64,000 nt of DNA from Acidimicrobiales bacterium (GTDB lineage Bacteria; Actinomycetota; Acidimicrobiia; Acidimicrobiales; SZUA-35): positions 1 through 64,000 of the forward strand of contig JANQPB010000004.1 of assembly GCA_028285495.1 (NCBI GenBank), in the 5' to 3' direction. Shown piece after piece: positions 53,886 through 61,756 of this stretch; within the stretch, counting starts at the first letter, position 1, and every line of letters begins with the position of its first letter. The notes under the pieces are model-generated. The model saw only the letters and a list, made by a program, of their open reading frames with translations. It was not told where the DNA came from and ran no database searches. A program made the translations under genes and the position numbers.

Positions 53886-54548
53886 ATGGAACTGGGAGAC
53901 GTCGTCAGGACGGCGGTCACGTCGCGCTTCTACACCGACCAGCCGGTGACCGACGAGGAGCTGCGCACCGCCTTCGACTACGCCCGCTTCGCGCCCCAGG
54001 GCGGCAACCGCCAGCCGGTCCGCTTCATCGTCGTCCGGGACCAGGCGACCAAGGACCAGCTGGCCGAGTGGTACCGGGTGCCGTGGAAGGGCTACCTGGC
54101 CCAGGCCCGCGAAGGGGTCATCGGTGTCGGGGTCGAGGCCCAGAAGGCCGAGAAGACGCTGAGCAACGCCGACCACTTCGCCGACCACCTGCAGGACATC
54201 CCGGTCATCGTCGTGGCCTGCGCCCACCTGGAGGGGGTGCACCCGACCGACACCGAGCTCGATCGCCTGTCGGTCGTCGGCGGTGGCTCGATCTACCCGG
54301 CGGTCCAGAACTTCCTGCTCGGCTGCCGGGAGGCCGGCCTCGGGGCCGCGCTGACCACGCTGCTCGTGATGTTCGAGCCGCAGGTCAAGGAGCTGCTTGG
54401 CATCCCGGACGGTGTCGTCACTGCGGCCCACATCCCGGTCGGCCACCGGCCACGGGACTTCCCGTCCAAGCTCGACCGGATCGGGCTCGACGAGGTGGTC
54501 TACGACGGCACCTGGGGACAGTCGCTGTACTCCCAGACCGGCCCGTGA
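53886..54548 (+). CDS. Nitroreductase-family flavoprotein
   Basis: The protein has 220 aa. The fold opens with VVRTAVTSRFYTDQPVTDEE and APQGGNRQPVRFIVVRD, where the Arg and Asn/Gln contact FMN, and includes GGGSIYPAVQNFLLGCREAG and VTAAHIPVGHRP. The typical role is NAD(P)H-dependent reduction of nitro groups or double bonds. ATG 53886 is supported by AGGGGG. It closes the catabolic-looking gene group. Confidence 0.87.
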   Translation: MELGDVVRTAVTSRFYTDQPVTDEELRTAFDYARFAPQGGNRQPVRFIVVRDQATKDQLAEWYRVPWKGYLAQAREGVIGVGVEAQKAEKTLSNADHFADHLQDIPVIVVACAHLEGVHPTDTELDRLSVVGGGSIYPAVQNFLLGCREAGLGAALTTLLVMFEPQVKELLGIPDGVVTAAHIPVGHRPRDFPSKLDRIGLDEVVYDGTWGQSLYSQTGP

Positions 54549-54660
54549 CCGGGCCCGGCTCCGGCCGGGACGCTCAAGGAGGGTCGGCGCCCACCCGATC
54601 CCTGTGAGGTGAAGCGGTCGCGGAGCGCGGCCCGTCCCATCGAGCAGGAGCAGGCCAACC

Positions 54661-55152
54661 ATGACCCGGTACCTCTACCTCGCCATCGTCGTCCTGGCCG
54701 CAGCCGGCTGCGCGGCGGCCGGCGAGCAGGACGCCACCCGAGACGAGACGACCGGCGAGATCGTCGAGAACGAGGACGTCGGCGTGTTCCGGCTCCAGGA
54801 GGGCGACTGCCTGGTGATGCCGTCGGCCGGCATCGTCGGCGAGGAGGTCGAGACGATGGAGGCGATCCCGTGTGCCGAGCCCCACGACGGTGAGGTGCTG
54901 GCGCTGGTCGAGGTGGCCGGTGGCGACGACGCCCCGTTCCCCGGCCAGAGCGCCCTGTCCGACGAGGCCCAGACCCGGTGCCTCGAGGAGTTCCAGACCG
55001 CCACCGGCCGTGACTTCCTGACCGACCCCGATTGGCACATGACGTTCCTCAGCCCGACCGCCGACTCGTGGTCGATCGGCAACGACCGGGAGATCGTCTG
55101 TATCGTGACCCCGCTCGACGGCTCACCGACCACCGACGTCGTCACCAGCTGA
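54661..55152 (+). CDS. Small lipoprotein, septum-formation-like family
   Basis: The protein has 163 aa. A lipobox LAAAGC puts the lipidated Cys at residue 17. The mature part has the pattern of actinobacterial septum-formation-type domains, with a paired Cys arrangement (GDCLVMP, IPCAEPHDGEVLA, RCLEEF and IVCIV). These domains are found in lipoproteins and membrane proteins near the envelope; their role is not established. ATG 54661 begins the signal peptide; AGGAG lies about 12 nt upstream. Confidence 0.78.
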   Translation: MTRYLYLAIVVLAAAGCAAAGEQDATRDETTGEIVENEDVGVFRLQEGDCLVMPSAGIVGEEVETMEAIPCAEPHDGEVLALVEVAGGDDAPFPGQSALSDEAQTRCLEEFQTATGRDFLTDPDWHMTFLSPTADSWSIGNDREIVCIVTPLDGSPTTDVVTS

Positions 55153-55201
55153 CCGTCGGCGCCACGGCGGCTCGGCTCGTCGAGCTGCGCCGGCCCGCCG
55201 C

Positions 55202-55207
55202 TAGATT
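55202..55207 (+). promoter_or_regulatory. -10 box of the thioesterase gene, likely leaderless
   Basis: TAGATT, 8 nt before ATG 55216. Confidence 0.5.
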
Positions 55208-55215
55208 CGTTGGCG

Positions 55216-56031
55216 ATGACCGAAGTGGCTGCCATCGACGACATCGATTTCGACCGGGCGATTGCGCTCCAGCCCCTCGGCGAGGGCCGGCTGGCGGCGA
55301 CGATCGCCGAGGGCTGGGACATACGCGGTGTGCCCCACGGCGGCTATCTGCTGGCGATGCTGGCGGCGGCGGCCGGGACGGCGGTCCCTCAGCCACACCC
55401 GCTCTCGGTGTCGGCGACCTATCTGGCGGCACCGACGTTCGGCCGGGCCGAGCTGTCGGTCCGGGTCGTCCGGGCCGGCCGACGGCAGTCGACGGTCGAG
55501 GTCGGCCTGATCCAGGACGGCGTCGAGGAGGTCAGGGCCTCGGTCACCCTCGGCACGTTGGTCGACGACGACCCGGTCCACCTCGCACCAGACGCCGATG
55601 CGCCGGGCGGGGCCGACCCGGCGTCGTACCTCGAGCCCACGCGGCCGAACGGCGAGCGGCTGTCGCTGCACGATCGGGTCGAGGTCCGGCTGGGACCGGA
55701 GACCGGCTTCCAGACCGGCCAGCCGTCCGGCGTGGCCGAGCTCGACGGGTTCATGCGGTTCGTCGACGGCCGCCGGCCAGACCCGCTCGCGCTCCTGCTT
55801 TTCTCCGACGGGCTCCCGCCATCGATCTTCGAGGCCAAGGGCATCGAGATCGGGCACGTGCCGACCGTCCAGCTGACCACCCACCTCTTCGCCCTCCCCG
55901 CTCCCGGCTGGGTTCGCTCCCGCTGCCGGACCCGGGTGATGGGCGGGAGCTTCGTCGACGAGGACGCCGACCTGTGGGACGAGGCGGGGAGGCTCGTGGC
56001 CACGGCCCGCCAGCTGGCTCTGGTCCGCTGA
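55216..56031 (+). CDS. Acyl-CoA thioesterase-like protein (TesB/hotdog type)
   Basis: The protein has 271 aa. It has a double-hotdog layout with WDIRGVPHGGYLLAMLAAAA in the first half and the VSATYLAAPTFGRAEL strand pair, as in TesB-type and actinobacterial thioesterase-family proteins. It probably hydrolyses acyl-CoA, but no catalytic residue assignment is safe. ATG 55216 is favoured because a TAGATT box sits 8 nt upstream; TTG 55210 is in frame. It is convergent with the alpha/beta hydrolase. Confidence 0.8.
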   Translation: MTEVAAIDDIDFDRAIALQPLGEGRLAATIAEGWDIRGVPHGGYLLAMLAAAAGTAVPQPHPLSVSATYLAAPTFGRAELSVRVVRAGRRQSTVEVGLIQDGVEEVRASVTLGTLVDDDPVHLAPDADAPGGADPASYLEPTRPNGERLSLHDRVEVRLGPETGFQTGQPSGVAELDGFMRFVDGRRPDPLALLLFSDGLPPSIFEAKGIEIGHVPTVQLTTHLFALPAPGWVRSRCRTRVMGGSFVDEDADLWDEAGRLVATARQLALVR

Positions 56032-56034
56032 CGA

Positions 56035-56064
56035 GGCCGCGGCGATCGTCGACCGTCGGCGGCC
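56035..56064. terminator. Candidate bidirectional terminator
   Basis: GGCCGC/GCGGCC 6-bp inverted repeat with an 18-nt partly paired loop, in the 40-bp gap between convergent genes. Confidence 0.3.
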
Positions 56065-56071
56065 GGACCCC

Positions 56072-56992
56072 TCAGTCGCCGCCACCGGCGCGGCCGGCGG
56101 CGGCGATGATGGCGTCGGCCACGGCGGTGGCGCCGGGGTCGTCGGTGACGATCGTGTAGTGGTTCGTGTCGGTGACGAGCTCGGCATCGAGGTGGTCGAG
56201 CCGGCCACGCACCTCGTCGATCTGGGCCTCCTGGTAGAGGCCCGGCGACTGGTCGAGGATGCCCCGTTCGGCCCACAGCAGCCGGGTCGGACTGCCGATG
56301 CGCTCGATCGCCGCCGCACCCTCTGGGTCGACGATGGCGGCGCCGCCGTCGACGAGCACCGCATCCTTGGCCACACTGGAGCGGATCTCGCCGTCATCGG
56401 TCGGGGTGGCGTCGTAGCGCACGTAGGCCTCGACGGCGTCCGTCCACCTGTTTGGTGGTCGGAACGCCGGGTGGGCCCGGAAGAAGTCGACGTAGGCGTC
56501 CTCGTCAGGCCAGCGCTGGTCGAGCCGATCGAGGGCCGGCCCGATCACCGACTGGACGACGGCCTCGACGTCGGCATCCGGGGGGATCTCCAGCGGGAAC
56601 GGCACGCCACCGTCGACCAGCACCAGGGCCGCCACCCGGTCGGGGTGGCGCTCGGCCGCAGCGGCGACGACGAAGCCCCCCATCGAGTGACCGGCGAGCA
56701 CGACCCGGTCGACGGTGAGGTGCTCGGCGACGGCCAGGACGTCGTCGGCATGGGCGGCCATCCCGAACGGCCCGGGCAACCCGGCGCTGGCGGCCCGACC
56801 CCGATGGTCGACGGCGACCAGGCCGACCGTGTCGTCGCTCCGCTCGACGACCAGCTCGGCCACCCGCTGCCAGGATCGATGGTTGGCCGTGATCCCGTGC
56901 GAGGCGATCACGGGCGGGCCGCTCCCCCAGCGCCCGGCGGCCAGTGTCCCACCGGCGACGGGCACGCCGATCGTCTGGTAGCTGTGGTCCAT
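56072..56992 (-). CDS. Alpha/beta hydrolase
   Basis: The protein has 306 aa. The oxyanion region is ASHGITANHRSW, the nucleophile elbow is LAGHSMGGFVV with the Ser in GHSMG, and the final His is in TNHYTIV. The family is broad; the substrate is not identifiable. ATG 56992 follows TACGCT by 8 nt, a leaderless arrangement. It is divergent from the dehydrogenase gene. Confidence 0.88.
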   Translation of the reverse strand: MDHSYQTIGVPVAGGTLAAGRWGSGPPVIASHGITANHRSWQRVAELVVERSDDTVGLVAVDHRGRAASAGLPGPFGMAAHADDVLAVAEHLTVDRVVLAGHSMGGFVVAAAAERHPDRVAALVLVDGGVPFPLEIPPDADVEAVVQSVIGPALDRLDQRWPDEDAYVDFFRAHPAFRPPNRWTDAVEAYVRYDATPTDDGEIRSSVAKDAVLVDGGAAIVDPEGAAAIERIGSPTRLLWAERGILDQSPGLYQEAQIDEVRGRLDHLDAELVTDTNHYTIVTDDPGATAVADAIIAAAGRAGGGD

Positions 56993-57000
56993 GGCCGACG

Positions 57001-57006
57001 AGCGTA
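57001..57006 (-). promoter_or_regulatory. -10 box of the alpha/beta hydrolase gene, likely leaderless
   Basis: TACGCT, 8 nt before ATG 56992. Confidence 0.5.
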
Positions 57007-57090
57007 GTCCCCGGCCCCGAGGCGGTCCGCAGCCGGTAGCCTGCGCGGCTGGCGGCCACCGGGCCGCCGACGTGTCGTGAGGAGGTCGCC

Positions 57091-58092
57091 ATGTCCACCC
57101 TGTCGATTGGACTGCTCGGAGCCGGTCGCATCGGGACCGTCCACGCCGAGGCGATCGCCGCCACCGACGCAACCCGGCTCGTCGCGGTGGCCGACGCCTT
57201 CGCCGATCCCGCCCGCGACCTGGCAGAGCGGCACGAGTGCGAGGTGCGCTCGGTCGACGAGGTGATCGCATCCGACGACGTCGACGCCGTGCTGATCGCC
57301 ACGCCGACCGACCTCCACGCCGAGCAGATCGAGGCCGCGGCCCTGGCCGGCAAGGCGGTCTTCTGCGAGAAGCCGATCGACCTCGACGTCGAGCGGGTCC
57401 GGGCCTGCCTCGAGGTCGTGACCGAGGTCGGCACCCCGCTGATGGTCGGGTTCAACCGGCGGTTCGATCCGAGCTTCGCCGCCGTCCGCCGCCAGATCGA
57501 CGAGGGAGCGATCGGCGACGTCGAGATGGTCACGATCATCTCCCGCGACCCGGGTCCGCCGCCGGTCTCGTACATGGAGCGCTCGGGTGGGCTGTTCAAG
57601 GACATGACGATCCACGACTTCGACATGGCCCGGTTCCTGCTCGGCGAGGCGCCGGTCACCGTGCACGCGGTCGGTTCGGTGCTGGTCGATCGGGCGATCG
57701 CGGAGGTTCCCGACGTCGACTCGGCGGCGGTGACGATGGTGACGGCCAGCGGTCGGATCGCCCAGATCTCGAACTCGCGGCGGGCGGTGTACGGCTACGA
57801 CCAGCGGATCGAGGTCCACGGTTCGGGCGGGATGGCCAGGGCGGACAACATGCATGCGACGACGATCGAGGTCGCCAGCGCCAGCGGGTATCGCCGCGAT
57901 CCGTTGATGGACTTCTTCCTCGAGCGGTACATGCCGTCGTATCGGGCCGAGATCGAGGCGTTCGCCTCGGACGTGCTCGCCGGTCGGCCGCCGAGACCGA
58001 CCGGCGACGATGGCCTGCAGGCGCTGCTGCTGGCCGAGGCGGCGACGAGGAGCAACGCCGAGGGTCGCCCGGTCGCGATCAGCGAGATCTGA
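57091..58092 (+). CDS. iolG: Gfo/Idh/MocA oxidoreductase, probably inositol 2-dehydrogenase
   Basis: The protein has 333 aa. The Rossmann loop GLLGAGRIGTVHAEAI, the EKPIDLD of the second nucleotide contact, and KDMTIHDFDMARFLLGE with the catalytic Lys-Asp-His pattern match IolG-like dehydrogenases. That family oxidises myo-inositol or related polyols with NAD. No other iol gene is nearby, so the specific name is tentative. GGAGG lies 6 nt before ATG 57091. Confidence 0.85.
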   Translation: MSTLSIGLLGAGRIGTVHAEAIAATDATRLVAVADAFADPARDLAERHECEVRSVDEVIASDDVDAVLIATPTDLHAEQIEAAALAGKAVFCEKPIDLDVERVRACLEVVTEVGTPLMVGFNRRFDPSFAAVRRQIDEGAIGDVEMVTIISRDPGPPPVSYMERSGGLFKDMTIHDFDMARFLLGEAPVTVHAVGSVLVDRAIAEVPDVDSAAVTMVTASGRIAQISNSRRAVYGYDQRIEVHGSGGMARADNMHATTIEVASASGYRRDPLMDFFLERYMPSYRAEIEAFASDVLAGRPPRPTGDDGLQALLLAEAATRSNAEGRPVAISEI

Positions 58093-58130
58093 GCGGGGCC
58101 GGCCGGCGGCAGCGGCTGCGGGTCGGCGGG

Positions 58131-58270
58131 CGGGGGTCGCCGGTCACCGCCGACCCTATTCGATCCCGGTCGGCTCCCACCGCCGACCCTGCTCGATCCC
58201 GGTCGGCTCCCACCGCCGACCCTGCTCGATCCCGGTCGGCCTTCACCGCCGACCCTGCTCGATCTCGGCC
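58131..58270. repeat. 33-bp tandem array of perfect hairpins at the end of rfbD
   Basis: Units at 58145-58177, 58178-58210 and 58211-58243, plus a partial fourth at 58244-58270. Each junction makes a hairpin GGTCGGC-N7-GCCGACC (58168-58188, 58201-58221, 58234-58254), and a looser one precedes them (58131-58155). The array lies between the convergent iolG-like and rfbD genes, and the partial unit is the 3' end of rfbD itself. It may act as a serial terminator. Confidence 0.75.
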
Positions 58271-59121
58271 ACGACGGCCCGCAGCGATCGTCGCCAGCCG
58301 GGCAGCTCGATGGCGAGGTCGCGGGCGAGTCGCCCGCTGTCGAGCCGACTGTTGGCCGGCCGCGTTGCCCGGGTTGGATAGTCGGCGGTGGTGATGGCAT
58401 GACACTCGCCGGTGAACGGGACCCCGGAGGCCTCCAGGACGGCGATGGCCAGCTCGTGCCAGGTCGCCGGCTCGGGCGAGGCCACGTGGTAGAGCCGGCT
58501 CGGCGTCGGCCGGGCCCCACCCTCGCTCCACCCGGTCAGGGCGACGATCGCCGCCGCCAGGTCGGCGGCGGAGGTCGGGCACCCGACCTGGTCGGCGACG
58601 ATCCGGAGCTCATCGCGCTCGGCCGCCAGGCGCAGGACCGTGGTCACGAAGTTCGAACCGAGGGCACCGTAGACCCAGGCGGTTCGCAGGATCACACAGC
58701 GGTCGGCGACGGCTGCGGCCCGCTCGCCGGCCAGCTTCGTGCGGCCATAGGCCGACACCGGACCCGTCGGGTCGGTCTCGACGTACCAACCGGCAGCGGT
58801 ACCGTCGAAGACGTAGTCGGTGGACACCTGGACCAGCAGGGCCTGCGCCCGGTCGGCGGCGACGGCCAGGTGGCCGACGGCGGTGCCGTTGACCGCGAGG
58901 GCCCTGGCCTCGTCGTCCTCGGCCCGATCGACCGCGGTGTAGGCCGCGGCGTTGACGATGACGTCTGGCTCGATCGACTCGACGTCGGCCAGGACGGCGT
59001 CGCGGTCGGTGATGTCGAGCTCGGCCGAGCGACGGGTCACCACCGCCGTCGCCGGGTCCCACGGGGCGCGACGGAGCTCTCGTCCCAGCTGTCCTCCGGC
59101 TCCGACGACCAGGACCCGCAT
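58243..59121 (-). CDS. rfbD: dTDP-4-dehydrorhamnose reductase
   Basis: The protein has 292 aa. It makes dTDP-L-rhamnose from the 4-keto sugar. The NAD(P) loop GAGGQLGRELRR, DVIVNAAAYTAVDRAE, STDYVFDG, and the catalytic YGRTKLAGE (YxxxK) identify the family. Its last residues EIEQGRR and the stop codon are encoded by the first part of the hairpin-array unit. ATG 59121 has GAGGAGG about 12 nt upstream. With the GT2 at 59289 it suggests a rhamnose-containing glycan. Confidence 0.92.
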   Translation of the reverse strand: MRVLVVGAGGQLGRELRRAPWDPATAVVTRRSAELDITDRDAVLADVESIEPDVIVNAAAYTAVDRAEDDEARALAVNGTAVGHLAVAADRAQALLVQVSTDYVFDGTAAGWYVETDPTGPVSAYGRTKLAGERAAAVADRCVILRTAWVYGALGSNFVTTVLRLAAERDELRIVADQVGCPTSAADLAAAIVALTGWSEGGARPTPSRLYHVASPEPATWHELAIAVLEASGVPFTGECHAITTADYPTRATRPANSRLDSGRLARDLAIELPGWRRSLRAVVAEIEQGRR

Positions 59122-59251
59122 CGACCACTCGTTCCTCCTCGGTGCCGGCCAGATCGAGCACCAACGACGGGCGCGCAAAGCTAGCCGCTCCTCGGGCCGT
59201 CGCCAGCCTCCGACCGGCCAGACCCCGGCCGTGGCCCAACCGGTGAACCGC

Positions 59252-59296
59252 TACCCTGCGGGCATGGGCGTGGTCGATCAGGGTGAGGATGGCTGA
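59252..59296 (+). promoter_or_regulatory. -10 box and 10-codon leader frame before the GT2 gene
   Basis: TACCCT (59252-59257) would start a transcript at about 59264, where an ATG opens a 10-codon frame ending in TGA at 59294-59296. That stop lies just past the GT2 start ATG at 59289, so the two could be coupled. Speculative. Confidence 0.3.
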
Positions 59297-60206
59297 CGGC
59301 TCGAAGGTCTCGGTCGGCATCGTCAGCTACCGCACACGCGAGCTGCTCCGGGCCTGCCTGACCGAGCTGGCCGACCACCCCGGCCCGGTTGCCGTGGTCG
59401 ACAACGCGTCGGACGACGGCTCGGCCGACATGGTCCGCCAGGACTTCCCCGACGTGGCCCTCGATGCGAGCGACCGCAACCTCGGGTACGGCGCCGGCGC
59501 CAACCGGTTGATGCGGTCGGCCACCACGCCGTACCTCCTGCTCCTCAACGCCGACGCCAGACCGTCGCCCGGGGCGATCGCAGCCCTGGAGGCGACCCTC
59601 GACGCCAACCCGTCGGCCGCCGTCGTCGGCCCACGCCTCCACGACGCCGGCGGGCGCCTGCAGCGGAGCTGTCGCCAGTTCCCGACCCCGGCCTCGTTCT
59701 TCGTCGACCAGGCGGGACTGCGGCCCGTCGTCGACCGACTCGGGCTCGGCGATCGCCACCGGCGGTTCGATCACCGGGGCGACCGGGTGGTGCCGTGGGT
59801 CCTCGGAGCGGTGATGGCGATGCGACTCGACGCCGTGCGGGCCGTCGGCTGCTTCGACGACGGCTACTTCCTGTACTTCGAGGAGATCGACCTCAGCCGA
59901 CGGCTGGCCGAGGCCGGCTGGGAGACGCGCTTCGACGCCGACGCGACGTTCCACCATGTCGGCGGTGCGAGCTCGGGCGATCGGTCGGCCACGACGGCCC
60001 GGTACTTCTACCGGAGCGGGGCCCGGTACTTCGCCGTGCACGGCCCGGACGGATCCCGGTACTGGTACCGGCCCCTCGCCCTGCTGGCCATCGGTGCGGC
60101 CTGGATCGGCGCCCTGGTCCGCCATCGACGCAACGACGGGGCCTTCCTTCGTGCCGTGGCCGCCGATCGGGCCAACTGGCGCCCTTCCGAGCCCGAGGGC
60201 CGATGA
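59289..60206 (+). CDS. Glycosyltransferase family 2 (rhamnosyltransferase-like)
   Basis: The protein has 305 aa (307 from GTG 59283). The GT-A start VSVGIVSYRTRELLRACL, AVVDNASDDGS, LLLNADARP as the DXD region, and LGAVMAMRLDAVRAVGCFDDGYFLYFEEIDLS (shown over its two conserved parts) fit WbbL-type rhamnosyl and related transferases. A C-terminal membrane-like segment (PLALLAIGAAWIGALV) suggests membrane association. It overlaps the kinase gene by ATGA. Confidence 0.9.
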   Translation: MADGSKVSVGIVSYRTRELLRACLTELADHPGPVAVVDNASDDGSADMVRQDFPDVALDASDRNLGYGAGANRLMRSATTPYLLLLNADARPSPGAIAALEATLDANPSAAVVGPRLHDAGGRLQRSCRQFPTPASFFVDQAGLRPVVDRLGLGDRHRRFDHRGDRVVPWVLGAVMAMRLDAVRAVGCFDDGYFLYFEEIDLSRRLAEAGWETRFDADATFHHVGGASSGDRSATTARYFYRSGARYFAVHGPDGSRYWYRPLALLAIGAAWIGALVRHRRNDGAFLRAVAADRANWRPSEPEGR

Positions 60207-61636
60207 GGGCCGACTGGCGCTTCCTCGTGCCGTGGGACGAGGAGCGCGCCCCGACCATCCGGCTCGATCCCGGCCGACCGGAGCCCTGGATGGAAGACGA
60301 CGGCTGGGCGGTCACCACGGGTCCCGCCGACATCGTGGCCACGACGGGCCGCGTCGGATCGCTCGCCACCGAGGCGATCCAGCCCGCCCGTGGCGGTCCG
60401 AGTCGCCGGATCGCGTGGGTCGACCGGCGGGGGTCCGGCCTCGACGAGCTGCCGGATGGCCATCGCCGACGCCACTACCTCCCCGTCCCCCGGTCCGGGC
60501 CCCGCACCTACCTCCCGCTCGACCACCGGCCGGCGATCAGGTGGTGGTTGAACCAGCGGCTCGGCCCCCGGTTGGGCGCCGCCAGCCGACCGATGGCCGC
60601 CGTCGTGGCCCGCGTCGGGCGGCGCCTGCCCGGCACCGTGGCCGTCACCACCGGGCCGGACGTCGGACCGTGGCCCCCGCCGGTCACCGACGTCGTCGTC
60701 ACCACCAGTGGTCACGACGAGGGGAGCCGGGTCGTCCGGCTGATGACCGGCGACGACGGGCGCCCGCAGTGGGTGGAGAAGCTGGCCAACCGGCCGCGCT
60801 ACGAGTCCGAGACCGAGCACGAGCAGGCGACGCTCGGCCAGGTCGGGCGGCAGCTCCCGCCCGACCTGGCCGAGGCGGTCCCCCGGGCCCTCGGCCTCGA
60901 TCGGGTCGCCGGCATCGTGCGCGGGCGCGAGTCACACTGCGATGGCCCGACGATGGCCCAGGCCGTCGGGCGGTTGACACCGCGGGCGAGGGCCGAGGCG
61001 GCCCTGGAGAGAGCGGCGGCCTGGCTCGTCGAGGCCGACCGGGCGACGGCCAGGAGCGGGACGTGGGCCGAGTCGGAGTCCGAGGAGTTCCTCCGCTCGC
61101 CCCTGGCCGAGCTCGAGACCTTCGCCGGCCGACCCCTCGACGAGGTGCGGCTGCTGGCCGAGCGGGCGGCCGAGCGGGCCGATGGCACGTCGATGGCCCG
61201 CTCCTTCCGCCACTACGACCTCGGGCCGTGGAACCTGATCATCGGCGAGCGGCTCGGGGTCGTCGACTGGGAACTCGAGCCACCCCGCCCGGCGGACCGG
61301 ATCGGGCTGGCGGGGGCGGATCTGCTCTACCTGGCCACCTACTGGCGTCATCTCGTCGTCGGGGCCAGGTCTGCGGCGGACGAACGGGCGGTGTCCGGCT
61401 TCGCCACCCCGTCGACCCGTCGGGGCCGTTGGGCCGGTCGGGCCAGCCGGGCCATCGTCGAGCGCTCGTTCCGATCGACCGGTCTCGACCTGGATGCGCT
61501 GCCCGCGATCTGGGTCCACAATTGGCTCGAGCAGGCGGTGTTCACGGCCAACCGGCGACCGGACGGCGACCCCGGTCCGGCGCTCGGCTATCTCGAGCTG
61601 GCGGCCTCCAACCCGGCACCACTCCTTGATCGCTGA
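60203..61636 (+). CDS. Protein with C-terminal APH/choline-kinase-type phosphotransferase domain
   Basis: The protein has 477 aa. The C-terminal half has the kinase catalytic loop HYDLGPWN (His337, Asp339, Asn344) and the metal-binding VVDWE (Asp355), as in aminoglycoside phosphotransferase-fold kinases. The first 230 or so residues are Arg and Pro rich and not recognised. ATG 60203 overlaps the GT2 stop by ATGA, so the two are made together. In this setting it probably phosphorylates a sugar or glycan intermediate rather than an antibiotic. Confidence 0.78.
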   Translation: MRADWRFLVPWDEERAPTIRLDPGRPEPWMEDDGWAVTTGPADIVATTGRVGSLATEAIQPARGGPSRRIAWVDRRGSGLDELPDGHRRRHYLPVPRSGPRTYLPLDHRPAIRWWLNQRLGPRLGAASRPMAAVVARVGRRLPGTVAVTTGPDVGPWPPPVTDVVVTTSGHDEGSRVVRLMTGDDGRPQWVEKLANRPRYESETEHEQATLGQVGRQLPPDLAEAVPRALGLDRVAGIVRGRESHCDGPTMAQAVGRLTPRARAEAALERAAAWLVEADRATARSGTWAESESEEFLRSPLAELETFAGRPLDEVRLLAERAAERADGTSMARSFRHYDLGPWNLIIGERLGVVDWELEPPRPADRIGLAGADLLYLATYWRHLVVGARSAADERAVSGFATPSTRRGRWAGRASRAIVERSFRSTGLDLDALPAIWVHNWLEQAVFTANRRPDGDPGPALGYLELAASNPAPLLDR

Positions 61637-61700
61637 CCGGTGCGACCGAAGGGAGTCGGCGCGCCGATCGAGGCGCCGCCGGCGAGACCCTTCGAAGTCG

Positions 61701-61729
61701 TTTCAATCGGGTTGCGATTCATCTATCCT
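61701..61729 (+). promoter_or_regulatory. Promoter of the secreted beta-helix protein
   Basis: TTTCAA (61701-61706), 17-nt spacer, TATCCT (61724-61729) in an A/T-richer patch. GGGAGA lies 6 nt before the ATG. Confidence 0.5.
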
Positions 61730-61756
61730 TGCCGAGTCTCTGGCGGGAGAATCTCG

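Noticed and set aside
58131..58270. Direct repeats that could look like a CRISPR array
   Set aside because: Units are contiguous with no unique spacers, self-complementary, and one overlaps rfbD coding sequence; no cas genes nearby.
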